Origin: CAWJLS01 sp963843755
Lineage (GTDB): Bacteria; Acidobacteriota; Thermoanaerobaculia; Multivoradales; DATKCC01
Assembly: GCA_963843755.1 (NCBI GenBank)
Contig: CAWJLS010000012.1
Span: 124,001-188,000, forward strand
Length of the DNA stretch: 64,000 nucleotides
Direction of reading: 5' to 3'
The translations under genes were made by a program, and so were the position numbers. The notes beneath the pieces are model-generated. The model was not told where the DNA came from. It did no database searches and worked only from the letters and a program-made list of their open reading frames with translations. Below, piece by piece: positions 8,957-18,012 of this stretch. The stretch's first letter is position 1. Each line of letters begins with the position of its first letter.

Positions 8957-10369
8957 ATGTCCGCTTCATCGTTCCTGACCAGAATCTGCCCGCTCGTCGC
9001 CACGGGCGTGCTCGTCGCCACCCTGACCCCCGCGGCCCGGGCGGTCACCGTCGTCGTGCCCACCGACTACGCCACGATCCAAGACGCCGTCAACGCGGTC
9101 CAGAACGACGCCGACCCGGGCGAGGTCGTGGTCGACAGCGACGCCGTGTTCGCCGAGTCCGTCACCATTCACCAGAGCGTCACCGTGCGGGCGGGAGCCG
9201 GTTTCTCCCCGACGGTCGAGACCACCGGTGGCACCAACGGACCGTTCGTCATCAACGCCAATGTGGCCTCGCCGACTACGGTCGTCCTGCGCGGCCTGAC
9301 CATCCGCGACGACGGCTCGGCCAACGGCACCGCCATCGGCATCACCAACGCGGAGGCCATGGATCTCCTGGTCGTGGAGCTCGACGCGGACACGGTCGAG
9401 GAGGTCGACGGCGCATCCGGCATCCGCCACGGCTCGGGCCAAGGGGAGGCCCAGCTCACGGTCACTGGGTGCAGCTTCGAGATCACCGGCTCTGGCGCGG
9501 GCCAGCCGGCCTGCATCTACCAGGACCCTCCGTCGGCCGACGGCAGCTTGACGGCGCGTGACAACCTGTTCCGCTTCTCCCGCGCGGACGGCATCGTGCA
9601 GCGGGGGTCCGACGGGGTCACGCTCACCGCCGTCCTCGACCGCAACACCTTCGAGGGCTTCGACCAGGGCGGTTTCGGGGGGCGCAACGGGGTCGACATC
9701 TCCGGCCCCAACGCGCCGGGCGGTATCGCGGTGACGATGACCGTGACCAACAACCTGTTCCTGGACACCAACCACGCCGCCGCGTTCAACGGCCAGAACG
9801 ACAACCACCACACCCTCTACTTCAACAACAACACCGTCGTCGACTCGACCTCGGGAGGGCTCCGCTTCGATACCTTCGCCACCTCGACCGTGACGGCGAG
9901 GGTCAGCAACAACGTCATCGTGGGCTCCGCCGGCGGCGGCATCGAGGCGACCGACGGCAGCGGCGGGCTCGACCTCGTCAACACCGACAACCTGCTGTTC
10001 GACAACGCCGGCGGGAACTACGGCGGCGTCGCCTCCGCCGGCGCCGGCGACATCTTCCAGGACCCGATGTTCGCCGATGCGGCGGGTGGCGACTACCGCC
10101 TGCGCGTCGGCTCGCCGGGCGTGGACAGCGGCAACAACACGCCCGACGGCGGCATCGGCGCAGGGCTCGACCTGTCCGGGCTGCCCCGTATCTCGGACGG
10201 CGATGGCGACAGCGTCGCGGTGATCGACCGGGGAGCCTACGAGGCGGCGGTCTTCATCGGTATCGCCGCGCCGACTCTCGGAGGGTGGGGCCTGGCGGCG
10301 CTGGCGGCTCTCCTGCTCGCCACCGGCTGGCTCTGGCTGCGGCGTCACCCGTTCGCCGGCGCATCCTGA
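8957..10369 (+). CDS. Secreted right-handed beta-helix protein with IPTL-CTERM sorting tail
   Basis: The open frame extends upstream through the tRNA, but GGAGAGGAG just before the ATG at 8957 and the immediate signal peptide (ending near TPAARA) fix the start. The 470-residue product begins its mature part with VPTDYATIQDAV, typical of beta-helix repeat proteins. It continues with Asn-rich repeat rungs (NNLFLDTNHAA, NNNTVVDS, NNVIVGSA) and a choice-of-anchor-Q type stretch (DPMFADAAGGDYRLRVGSP). It ends in APTLGGWGLAALAALLL followed by LRRH, an IPTL-CTERM-like sorting signal. It should be exported and processed at the envelope. Its ligand is unknown, and no catalytic motif of polysaccharide lyases is obvious. 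Confidence 0.88.
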   Translation: MSASSFLTRICPLVATGVLVATLTPAARAVTVVVPTDYATIQDAVNAVQNDADPGEVVVDSDAVFAESVTIHQSVTVRAGAGFSPTVETTGGTNGPFVINANVASPTTVVLRGLTIRDDGSANGTAIGITNAEAMDLLVVELDADTVEEVDGASGIRHGSGQGEAQLTVTGCSFEITGSGAGQPACIYQDPPSADGSLTARDNLFRFSRADGIVQRGSDGVTLTAVLDRNTFEGFDQGGFGGRNGVDISGPNAPGGIAVTMTVTNNLFLDTNHAAAFNGQNDNHHTLYFNNNTVVDSTSGGLRFDTFATSTVTARVSNNVIVGSAGGGIEATDGSGGLDLVNTDNLLFDNAGGNYGGVASAGAGDIFQDPMFADAAGGDYRLRVGSPGVDSGNNTPDGGIGAGLDLSGLPRISDGDGDSVAVIDRGAYEAAVFIGIAAPTLGGWGLAALAALLLATGWLWLRRHPFAGAS

Positions 10370-10458
10370 CCAGGGCGGGCGCCGGCCCGGCGCAGCACCA
10401 GGGTCAGGCGCAGCACCAGGGTCAGCCGAGAGCCTCGCTCGGAGAGCTCGGTTCAGAG

Positions 10459-10503
10459 CCGGTCTGCCCCTCCCGCACCAAACGCGGGAGGGCAACAGAC
10501 CGG
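10459..10503 (+). terminator. Strong hairpin, probable terminator of the beta-helix gene
   Basis: An outer stem CCGGTCTG (10459-10466) / CAGACCGG (10496-10503) encloses an inner 9-bp stem CCCTCCCGC (10468-10476) / GCGGGAGGG (10484-10492) with a 7-nt loop. It has no long T-tract. It lies about 90 nt after the stop, just past two near-identical copies of CAGCACCAGGGTCAG, and 80 nt before the next gene. Confidence 0.7.
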
Positions 10504-10583
10504 CCGTCGTTGTACCGTAGGCAGGTTGCCGCCGGACGTCGCCGTCCGGCACTGCCCGTCAATCACCACGAGGACCTCGCTCG

Positions 10584-12740
10584 ATGATTCGAACCGCCTT
10601 GCTGAGCCTGCTCGTCGCTCTCACGGCCGGACCCGCGGTCGCCGCCAGTGGAGCACCCGCGAACGGAGCCGCCGCCGAGAAACCCGCCGCCATGCACCAG
10701 AACCCCCTGCTGACCCCTTCGACCCTCCCCTTCCAAGCACCGCCGTTCGACAAGATCGAGGACGCCGACTTCATGCCCGCCTTCGAGGCCGGCATGAAGG
10801 AGCAGATCGGGGAGATCGACAAGATCGCCGGCGCCCCGGCGCCACCGACCTTCGACAACACCCTGGTGGCCCTCGAGCGGAGCGGCCAGCTCCTGAGCCG
10901 GGTGAACCTGGCGTTCAACGCGCTGTCGAGCGCCAACACCGACCCGACCTTGCAGCAGGTGCAGGAGGAGGTGGCCCCGAAGCTCGCCGCCCATCGCGAC
11001 GCGATCTTCCTGAACGGTCAGCTCTTCCACCGCATCGAGGCGCTCTACGAGCAGCGGGAGAGCCTGAAGCTCGATCCCGAGTCAGAGAGGCTGCTCGACT
11101 ACTACCACCAGCAGTTCGTCCTCGCCGGAGCCGAGCTCTCCGCCGCCGACCAGGCGAAGCTCAAGAAGCTCAACGAGGAGGAGGCGACGCTCAGCGCCAA
11201 GTTCACCAACGAGCTACTGGCCGCGACCAAGGCTGGGGCTCTCGTGGTGAGCGACAAGACCCGGCTCGCCGGCCTCTCCACGAGCGACCTGGCCGCGGCC
11301 GAGCAGGCCGCCGCCGCGCGCGACCTGGAGAACCGGTGGGTCATCCCGCTCCAGAACACGACCCAGCAGCCCGCCCTGCAATCGCTCGAGGACCGGGCGA
11401 CGCGCCAGGAGCTGTACGAGCATTCCTGGACCCGCACCGAGCACGGCGACAAGAACGACACCCGGGCCGATATCGAGCGCCTCGCCAAGATCCGGGCCGA
11501 GAAGGCGGCGCTCCTGGGCTACCCCAGCTACGCCGCCTGGAAGCTGGTCGACCAGATGGCCAAGAAGCCCGCGGCGGTCGAGGCGTTCCTCGGCAAGCTC
11601 GTGCCCCCGGCCACCGCCAAGGCGCGCAAGGAGGCGGCCGACATCCAGGCCCTCATTGATCGAACCGACGGGTCCGCATCCCACATCGAGCTCCAGCCGT
11701 GGGACTGGAACTTCTACGCCGAGAAGGTGCGGAAGGCCAAGTACGACCTCGACGAGTCTGAGATCAAGCCGTACTTCGAGCTGAACCGCGTGCTCCAGGA
11801 CGGCGTCTTCTACGCCGCCAACAAGCTCTACGGCCTGACCTTCAAGGAGCGCCACGACCTCCCCGTCTACCAGGAGGACGTGCACGTCTACGAGGTCACC
11901 GACAAGGACGGCTCGCCGCTCGGGATCTTCTACGCCGACTACTTCAAGCGCGACAACAAGGCGGGCGGCGCCTGGATGGACAACCTGGTCAACCAGTCGA
12001 AGCTCCTGGGCACCAAGCCGGTGATCTACAACGTCTGCAACTTCACCAAGCCCGCCCCGGGCGAGCCGGCGCTCCTCTCCTATGACGACGTGACCACCAT
12101 GTTCCACGAGTTCGGGCACGCCCTGCACGGCTTCTTCGCCAACCAGCAGTACCCGAGCCTCTCCGGCACCGCGGTGGCGCGCGACTTCGTCGAGTTCCCA
12201 TCCCAGTTCAACGAGCACTGGGCGCTCTACCCCGACGTGCTCGAGCACTACGCGCTGCACTACGAGACCGGCAAGCCGATGCCGAAGGAGCTGGTCGAGA
12301 AGATCAAGAAGGCGTCGACGTTCAACCAGGGCTACTCGTTGACCGAGCTGCTCGAGGCGGCGGACATCGACATGGGCTGGCACACCCTGCCCGCGACCGC
12401 CCCGGAGCAGGACGTCGACACGTTCGAACATTCGACGCTCGAGAAGGATCACCTCTTCTTGCCCCAGGTGCCTCCGCGCTACCGCTCGAGCTACTTCCTG
12501 CACATCTGGACCAACGGCTACGCCGCCGGCTACTACGCCTATCTCTGGACCGAGATGCTCGCCGACGACGCCTACCAGTGGTTCGAAGGGCACGGCGGCC
12601 TGACCCGCGCCAACGGCCAGCACTTCCGCGACCTCGTCCTGTCGCGGGGCAACACCGAGGACTACGGCGAGATGTACCGCTCCTTCGCGGGACGTGATCC
12701 CTCGATCGAGCCGATGCTCGCCGATCGCGGTCTCGAGTAG
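10584..12740 (+). CDS. dcp: M3 family peptidyl-dipeptidase (Dcp-like), exported
   Basis: The 718-residue protein has a cleavable signal peptide (MIRTALLSLLVALTAGPAVAA). Its M3 zinc site has HEFGH at 508-512 and the third ligand Glu537 in RDFVEFPSQ. The segment LSGTAVARDFVEFPSQFNEHW and the C-terminal SYFLHIWTNGYAAGYYAYLW are characteristic of Dcp rather than of cytosolic oligopeptidase F. Dcp enzymes remove dipeptides from the C-termini of oligopeptides, so this one probably degrades peptides in the periplasm. Length is normal for the family. It is flanked by hairpin terminators on both sides and appears monocistronic. Confidence 0.95.
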   Translation: MIRTALLSLLVALTAGPAVAASGAPANGAAAEKPAAMHQNPLLTPSTLPFQAPPFDKIEDADFMPAFEAGMKEQIGEIDKIAGAPAPPTFDNTLVALERSGQLLSRVNLAFNALSSANTDPTLQQVQEEVAPKLAAHRDAIFLNGQLFHRIEALYEQRESLKLDPESERLLDYYHQQFVLAGAELSAADQAKLKKLNEEEATLSAKFTNELLAATKAGALVVSDKTRLAGLSTSDLAAAEQAAAARDLENRWVIPLQNTTQQPALQSLEDRATRQELYEHSWTRTEHGDKNDTRADIERLAKIRAEKAALLGYPSYAAWKLVDQMAKKPAAVEAFLGKLVPPATAKARKEAADIQALIDRTDGSASHIELQPWDWNFYAEKVRKAKYDLDESEIKPYFELNRVLQDGVFYAANKLYGLTFKERHDLPVYQEDVHVYEVTDKDGSPLGIFYADYFKRDNKAGGAWMDNLVNQSKLLGTKPVIYNVCNFTKPAPGEPALLSYDDVTTMFHEFGHALHGFFANQQYPSLSGTAVARDFVEFPSQFNEHWALYPDVLEHYALHYETGKPMPKELVEKIKKASTFNQGYSLTELLEAADIDMGWHTLPATAPEQDVDTFEHSTLEKDHLFLPQVPPRYRSSYFLHIWTNGYAAGYYAYLWTEMLADDAYQWFEGHGGLTRANGQHFRDLVLSRGNTEDYGEMYRSFAGRDPSIEPMLADRGLE

Positions 12741-13238
12741 CACGAGGCGCAGGCGCCCGCCGCCCCTCCAATAGCTTCCGTCCCGGCCCCCCTTGTGCCA
12801 GGGAGGCCGGGACGGGACACCGTCGTGGACTCGGTTTCCAGCCTTTCGCGGATGGGGTCGGCTCAGACGCCGCCTGCCGCGAAGCTCCCGTCAACTGGAG
12901 GGGGCAACCCGCGTGGAGGCCTCGTCCCACTCGAGTATTCTCAGACCCTTGGGGTTAGCGAGCGCTCTGGGAACGCCGTACGGGACCTGGAGGCTGAGCC
13001 GCCGTTTTGCGGCCTGCCTCATCGCCGCGACCTCCCGAAGCCAGAAAACCAGGGCCTTCGAATCTCCAGGGGTTGGGAATTGGACTGAGTCGGTCGGTCA
13101 AACTCCGAGTAGCAAACCGGCCTGATACGCCTGAATCAAGGCGGCTCGCTTACTCAATCCCCACCTCGGCGCACTGTGAGTCTCTCAAGCACATCAGGAA
13201 CCCCTCCCCTTCAAACTTCTGAGACACGGTCGCGTACA
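12741..13238. other. Intergenic stretch without supported genes
   Basis: About 500 bases separate the Dcp gene from the converging AbiE toxin gene. Apart from a terminator hairpin near the left end I see no coding signal. The short frames lack ribosome-binding sites and family character. Base composition is less GC-rich than the flanking genes toward the right, consistent with the edge of an acquired segment. Confidence 0.6.
12779..12814 (+). terminator. Hairpin terminator after the Dcp gene
   Basis: A 10-bp perfect stem, CGTCCCGGCC (12779-12788) with GGCCGGGACG (12805-12814), encloses a short inner CCCT/AGGG stem. It starts 39 nt after the stop codon. Confidence 0.75.
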
Positions 13239-14135
13239 TCACTGCCATCGCCACTGGCCGGGTTCCCATCCACCGATCTGGCCCGATTTCAGAACAGGCT
13301 CGAGGAATGATGAAACAGCTGTGTTGACCTCTGAGAGCGTTGCCCAGGGCAACTCGTCGGTGGCGGCCATGGCTGCGTACGGAGCTTCCCAGAAGTCAGG
13401 CGGAGCGGGGACAGTATCCGGAACCGGATGGGTTCCACGGTGTGCGAAGGTCGTCCTGATCGCACGGCGAAGTACCTCGCCGTCGATCGAGCCAGCTGTG
13501 GCCAGGAGAGCGATGTCCGGTAGGTCGCGAACACGCGAGTTGGGCCGCAAACGGGGCATCGTCAGCGCATGGAGCTTCTCGGCGACGTGCGAGACAATGG
13601 GATACAAGCGAAGAGTCGGCGGTGCAACGGCTACAAAGGCGAGCGTGTCATCTGCCGTGACAAGATCGGGCTCACCGACCAGCGGGTCACCGAATGCCAC
13701 GTCGACGCCGAACGGCCGCCCGTAGATCTGCCCGGCAAGCCGGCACACTGCGCGGAAGCGAAAGCCCTCGTAAGGCATCCCTTCGCTCTGGATCTTGGGA
13801 TGCTCGTCGTCGGCCTGGATCTCGTAGCGCATGAAGTCGCCCAGGTCGAGCCGGCCTGCTTCTTGTAGGCGTCCCAGGACATCTCTTGACGAATCCACCA
13901 TCCGCAGATCGACATCCTTCGTCGTGCGCGCTCGGGCGAGGCGAAGCTCGAGAACGAGTCCTCCCTTGAGAGTTACCTCCTCGCCGACGACCCGGATGAG
14001 GCGAGCCAAGAAGCGGTCGAATACGAGGATCTGGCGGCGGCGCCCGAAATCCACCCCGGTCTCCGACGATGAGCGAAGTCGCTGCTCCAGGGCTTGCTTG
14101 AAGGCCAGTGCCGTGCCATACCGGCGGACTGTCAT
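13239..14135 (-). CDS. AbiEii/AbiGii family nucleotidyltransferase toxin
   Basis: The 298-residue protein has the nucleotidyltransferase signature of AbiEii. Lys57-Gly58-Gly59 in LKGGLVLEL are followed by the paired aspartates Asp74 and Asp76 in RTTKDVDLR, with a third motif EKLHAL (about 190) and a helical C-terminus. AbiEii toxins transfer nucleotides, in characterised cases to tRNA, and block growth when not restrained by AbiEi. The ATG overlaps the stop of the antitoxin gene by four bases, the usual antitoxin-first order. Base composition is slightly less GC-rich than the surroundings, in keeping with a mobile defence or stability locus. Confidence 0.9.
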   Translation of the reverse strand: MTVRRYGTALAFKQALEQRLRSSSETGVDFGRRRQILVFDRFLARLIRVVGEEVTLKGGLVLELRLARARTTKDVDLRMVDSSRDVLGRLQEAGRLDLGDFMRYEIQADDEHPKIQSEGMPYEGFRFRAVCRLAGQIYGRPFGVDVAFGDPLVGEPDLVTADDTLAFVAVAPPTLRLYPIVSHVAEKLHALTMPRLRPNSRVRDLPDIALLATAGSIDGEVLRRAIRTTFAHRGTHPVPDTVPAPPDFWEAPYAAMAATDELPWATLSEVNTAVSSFLEPVLKSGQIGGWEPGQWRWQ

Positions 14136-14695
14136 TGGTCAACCGCCTCCCTCTTCCCCAGGCGCTCACCGAGCCGAGCTTCAGTCGCCCCAGAGATCAT
14201 CCCTCGCCGCCTTGCCTGTCCGACTGCCTGTCGAACGAGATCCGGAGAGACGTTCGCCTCGATGCAGTCGACGAGTGTTCGAAGTGGCGCCGTCACCGGC
14301 ACCGCCAGATAGCTCGCGCGGTCGGCATCTCCAACGTCCGCGAAGTGAAGCACAACGCCCTCTGGAACCCGGAGGCGTCGTCGCCGCCAAGCCGCCGGAA
14401 GGGAAAGGTGGACATTGCCTGGAAGCACATCGGAAAGGTCGTGAAGCGCGAGCGCTGTCGCGTGGGAGAACACTCCCTCCTGCTCGCTCCAGAGCCAGAG
14501 GACCACGAGATCCTCGTGGTCCGAGGCAGGGAAGTGGATGAGGCGGTATATCCCCCGCCGAACCCGCGCAACCTTCTTGTCCCTGAGGTAGGCGAGTAGC
14601 TGGGGCGAGTAGCCGGCCCCGGCCGCTTGCCACGTCGTGAAGTAGCCGGCCTGCGCCTGGGCAACCTCGAATAGAGAGTCCCAGTCGGGCGCCAT
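14132..14695 (-). CDS. AbiEi-type antitoxin / transcriptional repressor
   Basis: The frame could start at 14731, but the ATG at 14695 follows AAAGGAA by about seven bases and begins the conserved part, so I chose it (187 residues). An N-terminal winged-helix domain (about 10-60; GYFTTWQAAGAGYSPQLLAYL then VRRGIYRL) is followed by the AbiEi C-terminal domain (SHATALALHDLSDVLPGNVHLSLP). AbiEi proteins bind inverted repeats in their own promoter and counteract the AbiEii toxin. Here such a repeat overlaps the promoter (14726-14760). It is translationally coupled to the toxin gene. Confidence 0.88.
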   Translation of the reverse strand: MAPDWDSLFEVAQAQAGYFTTWQAAGAGYSPQLLAYLRDKKVARVRRGIYRLIHFPASDHEDLVVLWLWSEQEGVFSHATALALHDLSDVLPGNVHLSLPAAWRRRRLRVPEGVVLHFADVGDADRASYLAVPVTAPLRTLVDCIEANVSPDLVRQAVGQARRRGMISGATEARLGERLGKREAVDQ

Positions 14696-14725
14696 CGAGT
14701 GTTCCTTTCCCTTCCTGATCATGGA

Positions 14726-14760
14726 GCACAAATATTAAGTCACGCTTTAGTTTTGTGCAA
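14726..14760 (-). promoter_or_regulatory. Promoter and operator of the AbiE operon
   Basis: On the minus strand TTGCAC (14760-14755), a 17-nt spacer and TAATAT (14737-14732) form a near-consensus sigma-70 promoter. An inverted repeat GCACAAA (14726-14732) / TTTGTGC (14752-14758) covers both the -35 and -10 elements, ideal for autorepression by the AbiEi-type protein. The stretch is AT-rich, unlike its surroundings. Confidence 0.75.
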
Positions 14761-15025
14761 GCAACCAAGAGATAAGATCTCCCCGATGCACCAACCTCAA
14801 CATCCGCCCAGCCGCCCGCATAGCTGTTGGGCTCGCCGGCTCTGACCAAAACCGGACGCCGAGGATCAGCAGAAGGAACCCCGGTACTACCTTCATGTCG
14901 CCTGGGACACACCCAATGGGCAGGTGGTTTCGGAAGTCCTCCGAACGACCGCCCTGGCAGGGAGCTCAGGGGGAGCTCATCACGAGACCGGCCCCGTCGC
15001 GGTTTCAGGTAGAGTGTCCTCGTTC
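14761..15025. other. Intergenic region between the AbiE promoter and the cyclase gene
   Basis: Divergent gap without a supported gene. An upstream in-frame extension of the next gene (from 14924) is possible but lacks a convincing ribosome-binding site. Confidence 0.5.
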
Positions 15026-16075
15026 ATGCACAACCTCTCGGTTCCCGGAGCGTCCCTCGACGATGAGCCCTCGAAGCCTATCGACCCGGGCAGGGCCCGC
15101 ACTGCGCGACCGCCAGCGCTGACCGGCGGCGTCTCAGCCGCCCTTGGGATCTTCCTGTTGCTCGTGGCCGCCGGCTGCACACCGGCCGGAAAGGCACCGG
15201 CACCGGCCGACCCCGCCGCCACGGCCGAGCCCGCTGCACCCGGCCTGTGGTCGGTCTACGACCAATCCCTCGCCGGCGCCCGCTACATCGACCTGACCCA
15301 CACGGTGTCGCCCGCCATCCCGGTGTGGAAGGGCTTCGGCCCGTCGACCTTCGGGCCGGCCCTGAAGCCTGAGACCGGCGAGCCCTACCGGTACGACAAG
15401 GACGGTTTCGAGGCCACCCACTACGACCTGGCCAGCGACCAGCTCGGCACCCAGCTCGACCCGCCGGCCCACTGGGCGCCCGAGTACCCGGCGATCGACG
15501 AGCTGCCGCCGACCTTCGCCGTCCGGCCCCTGGTAGTGATCTCGATCGTCGACCAGGTCGCCGAGGACCCCGGGTACGCGCTCCAGGTCTCCGACATCGA
15601 AACCTGGGAGGCCCGGAACGGCAAGATCCCGGCGGGCTCGGTCGTCATGGTCCGCTCCGACTGGTCGAAGGAGTGGCCGGACCCCACCCTGGCGACCCGG
15701 GCGGTCTTCCCGGGGGTGTCGCTCGCGGCCCTCCAGCTCCTCCACGAGCAGCGCCACATCCTGTTCCACGGCCACGAGCCGCTCGACACCGACGACTCCC
15801 CGGCCCTCGAAGGCGAGGCCTGGCTGATGCACCACGGCTACACTCAGGCCGAGGGCGTGGCCCACCTCGACCAGGTGCCGGAGACCGGCTGCCTGGTGAC
15901 CATCGGCTACCCGAAGCTCAAGGGCGGCCTGGGCGGCTACGCCCGCTACGTCGCCATCTGCCCGGCGGACTGGCGCTACGGCGTCAAGGTGGGCGAGGTC
16001 CCCGAGGCGCCGCTCGCCCGGCAGGAGAAGATTCTTCGGTGGGACCCGGAGCAGGGCTTGCGGGTGCGGCAATGA
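15026..16075 (+). CDS. Cyclase/kynurenine formamidase-like lipoprotein
   Basis: The start at 15026 gives 349 residues, with a long N-region followed by a lipoprotein signal LLLVAAGC and lipidated Cys51. The mature part matches the cyclase family (PF04199 type): YIDLTHTVSPAIPVW near the start, then the metal-site region QLGTQLDPPAHW, and LVVISIVDQ and GSVVMVRSDWSKEW strands. The family motif is HxGTHxDxPxH. Here Gln139 and Gln143 replace the two first histidines while Asp145 and His149 remain, a variant I recall in other bacterial members. Members hydrolyse formyl-amide or lactone bonds, but the substrate here is unknown. Location should be the outer face of the cell envelope. The exact start codon is uncertain. 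Confidence 0.85.
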   Translation: MHNLSVPGASLDDEPSKPIDPGRARTARPPALTGGVSAALGIFLLLVAAGCTPAGKAPAPADPAATAEPAAPGLWSVYDQSLAGARYIDLTHTVSPAIPVWKGFGPSTFGPALKPETGEPYRYDKDGFEATHYDLASDQLGTQLDPPAHWAPEYPAIDELPPTFAVRPLVVISIVDQVAEDPGYALQVSDIETWEARNGKIPAGSVVMVRSDWSKEWPDPTLATRAVFPGVSLAALQLLHEQRHILFHGHEPLDTDDSPALEGEAWLMHHGYTQAEGVAHLDQVPETGCLVTIGYPKLKGGLGGYARYVAICPADWRYGVKVGEVPEAPLARQEKILRWDPEQGLRVRQ

Positions 16076-16082
16076 GGCGAGC

Positions 16083-16110
16083 CGGGCGCGGCGCCGGAGC
16101 ACCGCGCCCG
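16083..16110. terminator. Bidirectional hairpin between convergent genes
   Basis: A 9-bp perfect stem CGGGCGCGG (16083-16091) / CCGCGCCCG (16102-16110) with a 10-nt loop lies in the 46-bp gap between the cyclase gene and the converging di-heme oxidoreductase gene. Confidence 0.65.
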
Positions 16111-16121
16111 ATCGAAGCCCG

Positions 16122-17684
16122 TCAGGGCGTGATGTCCTCGTTCGGATGGGCCGGCGTCCGGAGGCTCTTCAGGAAGTCGATCACATCCTCCTTGTCGGAG
16201 TCGCTGAGCGCCTCGAAGGCCCGCTCCGGGAACTTGGCCTCACCGCCGTGGAGCAGGATCGCCTGATAGATGCTGGTCGCCCGGCCGTCGTGGAGGTAGG
16301 GGCCGGTGTCCGCGATCCCCCACAACCTCGCGGTGATGAACTTCTGGTTGTCGACCTGGGCCCGGCTGGTCTCGAAATCCTCATACAGGGCCACCGACAG
16401 CTTGTGCCGCTTGAGGTCCGAGTACATCGGCACGAGCACGCCCGGCCCGTTCGGATCCTGGGCGTAGCCGAAGTTCCGCAGGTCGATGCTCAGGTAGTTG
16501 TGCGCGTCCGGATCGTCGGGAACCTCCGGGTACGACAGGGCGAGATAGGGCGAGTCGGTCACCATGGTCGGCGTGTGGCAGTCGGCGCAGCCGATCGAGG
16601 TGAAGAGCGCCTGGCCGTTGGCATTGGACGAGCTCGCGACCACCGGCGGCGGGTTGGTGACGCTGAACAGGTCGAGCACGGTCATCTCGGCCACCGTCAG
16701 CTCGTTGGAGACGCCGTCGTTGTCGGGATCGGCAGGCCCGGTGGGGTCGATGTCCTCCACCGGCTGGAGGCCGAAGTGGAACTCCATGGCACCGGTGTCG
16801 AAGTCGCGCATGGAGAACCGGTCCCCTTTGCGGCCGAACGGACGGACGACGACCTGCTCCTCGTCGGTCAGAGTGCTGTCGTCGAGCCCGATTCCCTGGA
16901 GATTGAGCTGCACCGTGCCGTCGGTCTGCTTGGTGGCGGTGCCGAAATGGACCCCCTTGGTGTCCAGGTCGACGGTCACCCCGTTCGGGCCGGCCTTGAG
17001 ATTGGCGAGGATCGTCTCGAGGTCGCGGGTCATCTCCTTGGCCACCAGCTCGACGCCACCGCCGCCGAACAGGAACGGCGGGTTCGAGAACCGGCCGTTG
17101 AAGTCCGCGGTCCCGTCCTGCCGCAGCGGCAGGTTGGGGTCGTGTCCGGAGACGAAGCTGACCCGGTCGTCGGAGGAGTCGGCCACGTCGATCAGGCTCG
17201 GCATGATGATCGCGTTGGCCACCACGCCGCCGACGCCGCCGATGCCGAGATGGGGCGGCCGCTCGGCGTGGCTGACGATGTTGTGGCACTCGTTGCAGCT
17301 CTGGGAGTCGAGGCCGTTGACACGCAGGAACAGGCCGTTGCCCTGCAAGGTCGGCCGGCTCCCCAGGGCGAGCGGCGGACCTTCGCTGGAGATGAACGGT
17401 CCGTCGCCCAGGCCGTCCTTCTCGTTGAACGGCGTGGTGAACACGAGCAGGCCGAGGCTGCGGTAGAAGTCGAGCTCGGTTCTGAAAGCCGTCGGGCCCT
17501 GGGCCTGGGCCGCCAACAGGTCCTGGACCACCTGGCTCTGGGTCAGGCCATCGGTGACCGTCAGCGCCGGGCCGTCGTCGCCGGGGTCGACACTCACCTG
17601 CGCTGTGGCCGGCGCGCCGCCGAGAGTCACACCACCGAGGGCGAAGAGGATCACGAGAGCGAGGTTCCACCTACTGAGAGACAT
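16122..17684 (-). CDS. Di-heme oxidoreductase (DHOR/DUF1111-like) c-type cytochrome
   Basis: The ATG at 17684 follows GGAGGAG, and the signal peptide begins there (MSLSRWNLALVILFALGG), so the upstream extension is rejected (520 residues). Two heme c sites are present: CNECH at 130-134 and CADCH at 366-370. The spacing, the GIGGVGGVVAN and RFSMRDFDTGAMEFHFGLQ segments, and the C-terminal LWGIADTGPYLHDGRA and LHGGEAKFPERAFEAL stretches fit the di-heme thiol-oxidoreductase/peroxidase-like family. The protein should be periplasmic and take part in electron transfer; the redox partner is not identifiable nearby. It is monocistronic by context. Confidence 0.9.
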   Translation of the reverse strand: MSLSRWNLALVILFALGGVTLGGAPATAQVSVDPGDDGPALTVTDGLTQSQVVQDLLAAQAQGPTAFRTELDFYRSLGLLVFTTPFNEKDGLGDGPFISSEGPPLALGSRPTLQGNGLFLRVNGLDSQSCNECHNIVSHAERPPHLGIGGVGGVVANAIIMPSLIDVADSSDDRVSFVSGHDPNLPLRQDGTADFNGRFSNPPFLFGGGGVELVAKEMTRDLETILANLKAGPNGVTVDLDTKGVHFGTATKQTDGTVQLNLQGIGLDDSTLTDEEQVVVRPFGRKGDRFSMRDFDTGAMEFHFGLQPVEDIDPTGPADPDNDGVSNELTVAEMTVLDLFSVTNPPPVVASSSNANGQALFTSIGCADCHTPTMVTDSPYLALSYPEVPDDPDAHNYLSIDLRNFGYAQDPNGPGVLVPMYSDLKRHKLSVALYEDFETSRAQVDNQKFITARLWGIADTGPYLHDGRATSIYQAILLHGGEAKFPERAFEALSDSDKEDVIDFLKSLRTPAHPNEDITP

Positions 17685-18012
17685 GAGTCTCCTCCTTCCA
17701 CCGGTTGAATTCGCCGTCCCGAGGGGCTGACGAACGATCGATTGGCCGACCGGTCCGGATGGAGCCTCGTTCATGCAAGCTCACCGGCGACCGGCCGCAT
17801 GCACAGAGCTGGAGGCGCCGTCGAGCTTGCGTCCCCCTACCAAGCAACGTGCTCGAATCTTCGCAATTGAGACAAGTCAGTCCGATTTGACAGGAGAAGA
17901 TCCGACCGGCCGCGAGGACGCCTCTTCAGCTCCAGAAGGAGCTTCGGCTGCAGGAGGCGCGGTACTGTGTCACCCTTGCCCCAGAACCACCTCCCTCGAA
18001 CGGAGGCAGAGG
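17685..18012. other. Divergent intergenic region, no supported gene
   Basis: This 328-bp gap separates the di-heme cytochrome gene (minus) from the hydrolase gene (plus) and should hold both promoters. I see no convincing promoter pair or operator. Frames crossing it lack ribosome-binding sites and resemble no family. Confidence 0.5.

Noticed and set aside
12793..13222. Several small plus-strand frames after the Dcp gene
   Set aside because: No ribosome-binding sites or recognisable features, and they overlap a terminator hairpin.
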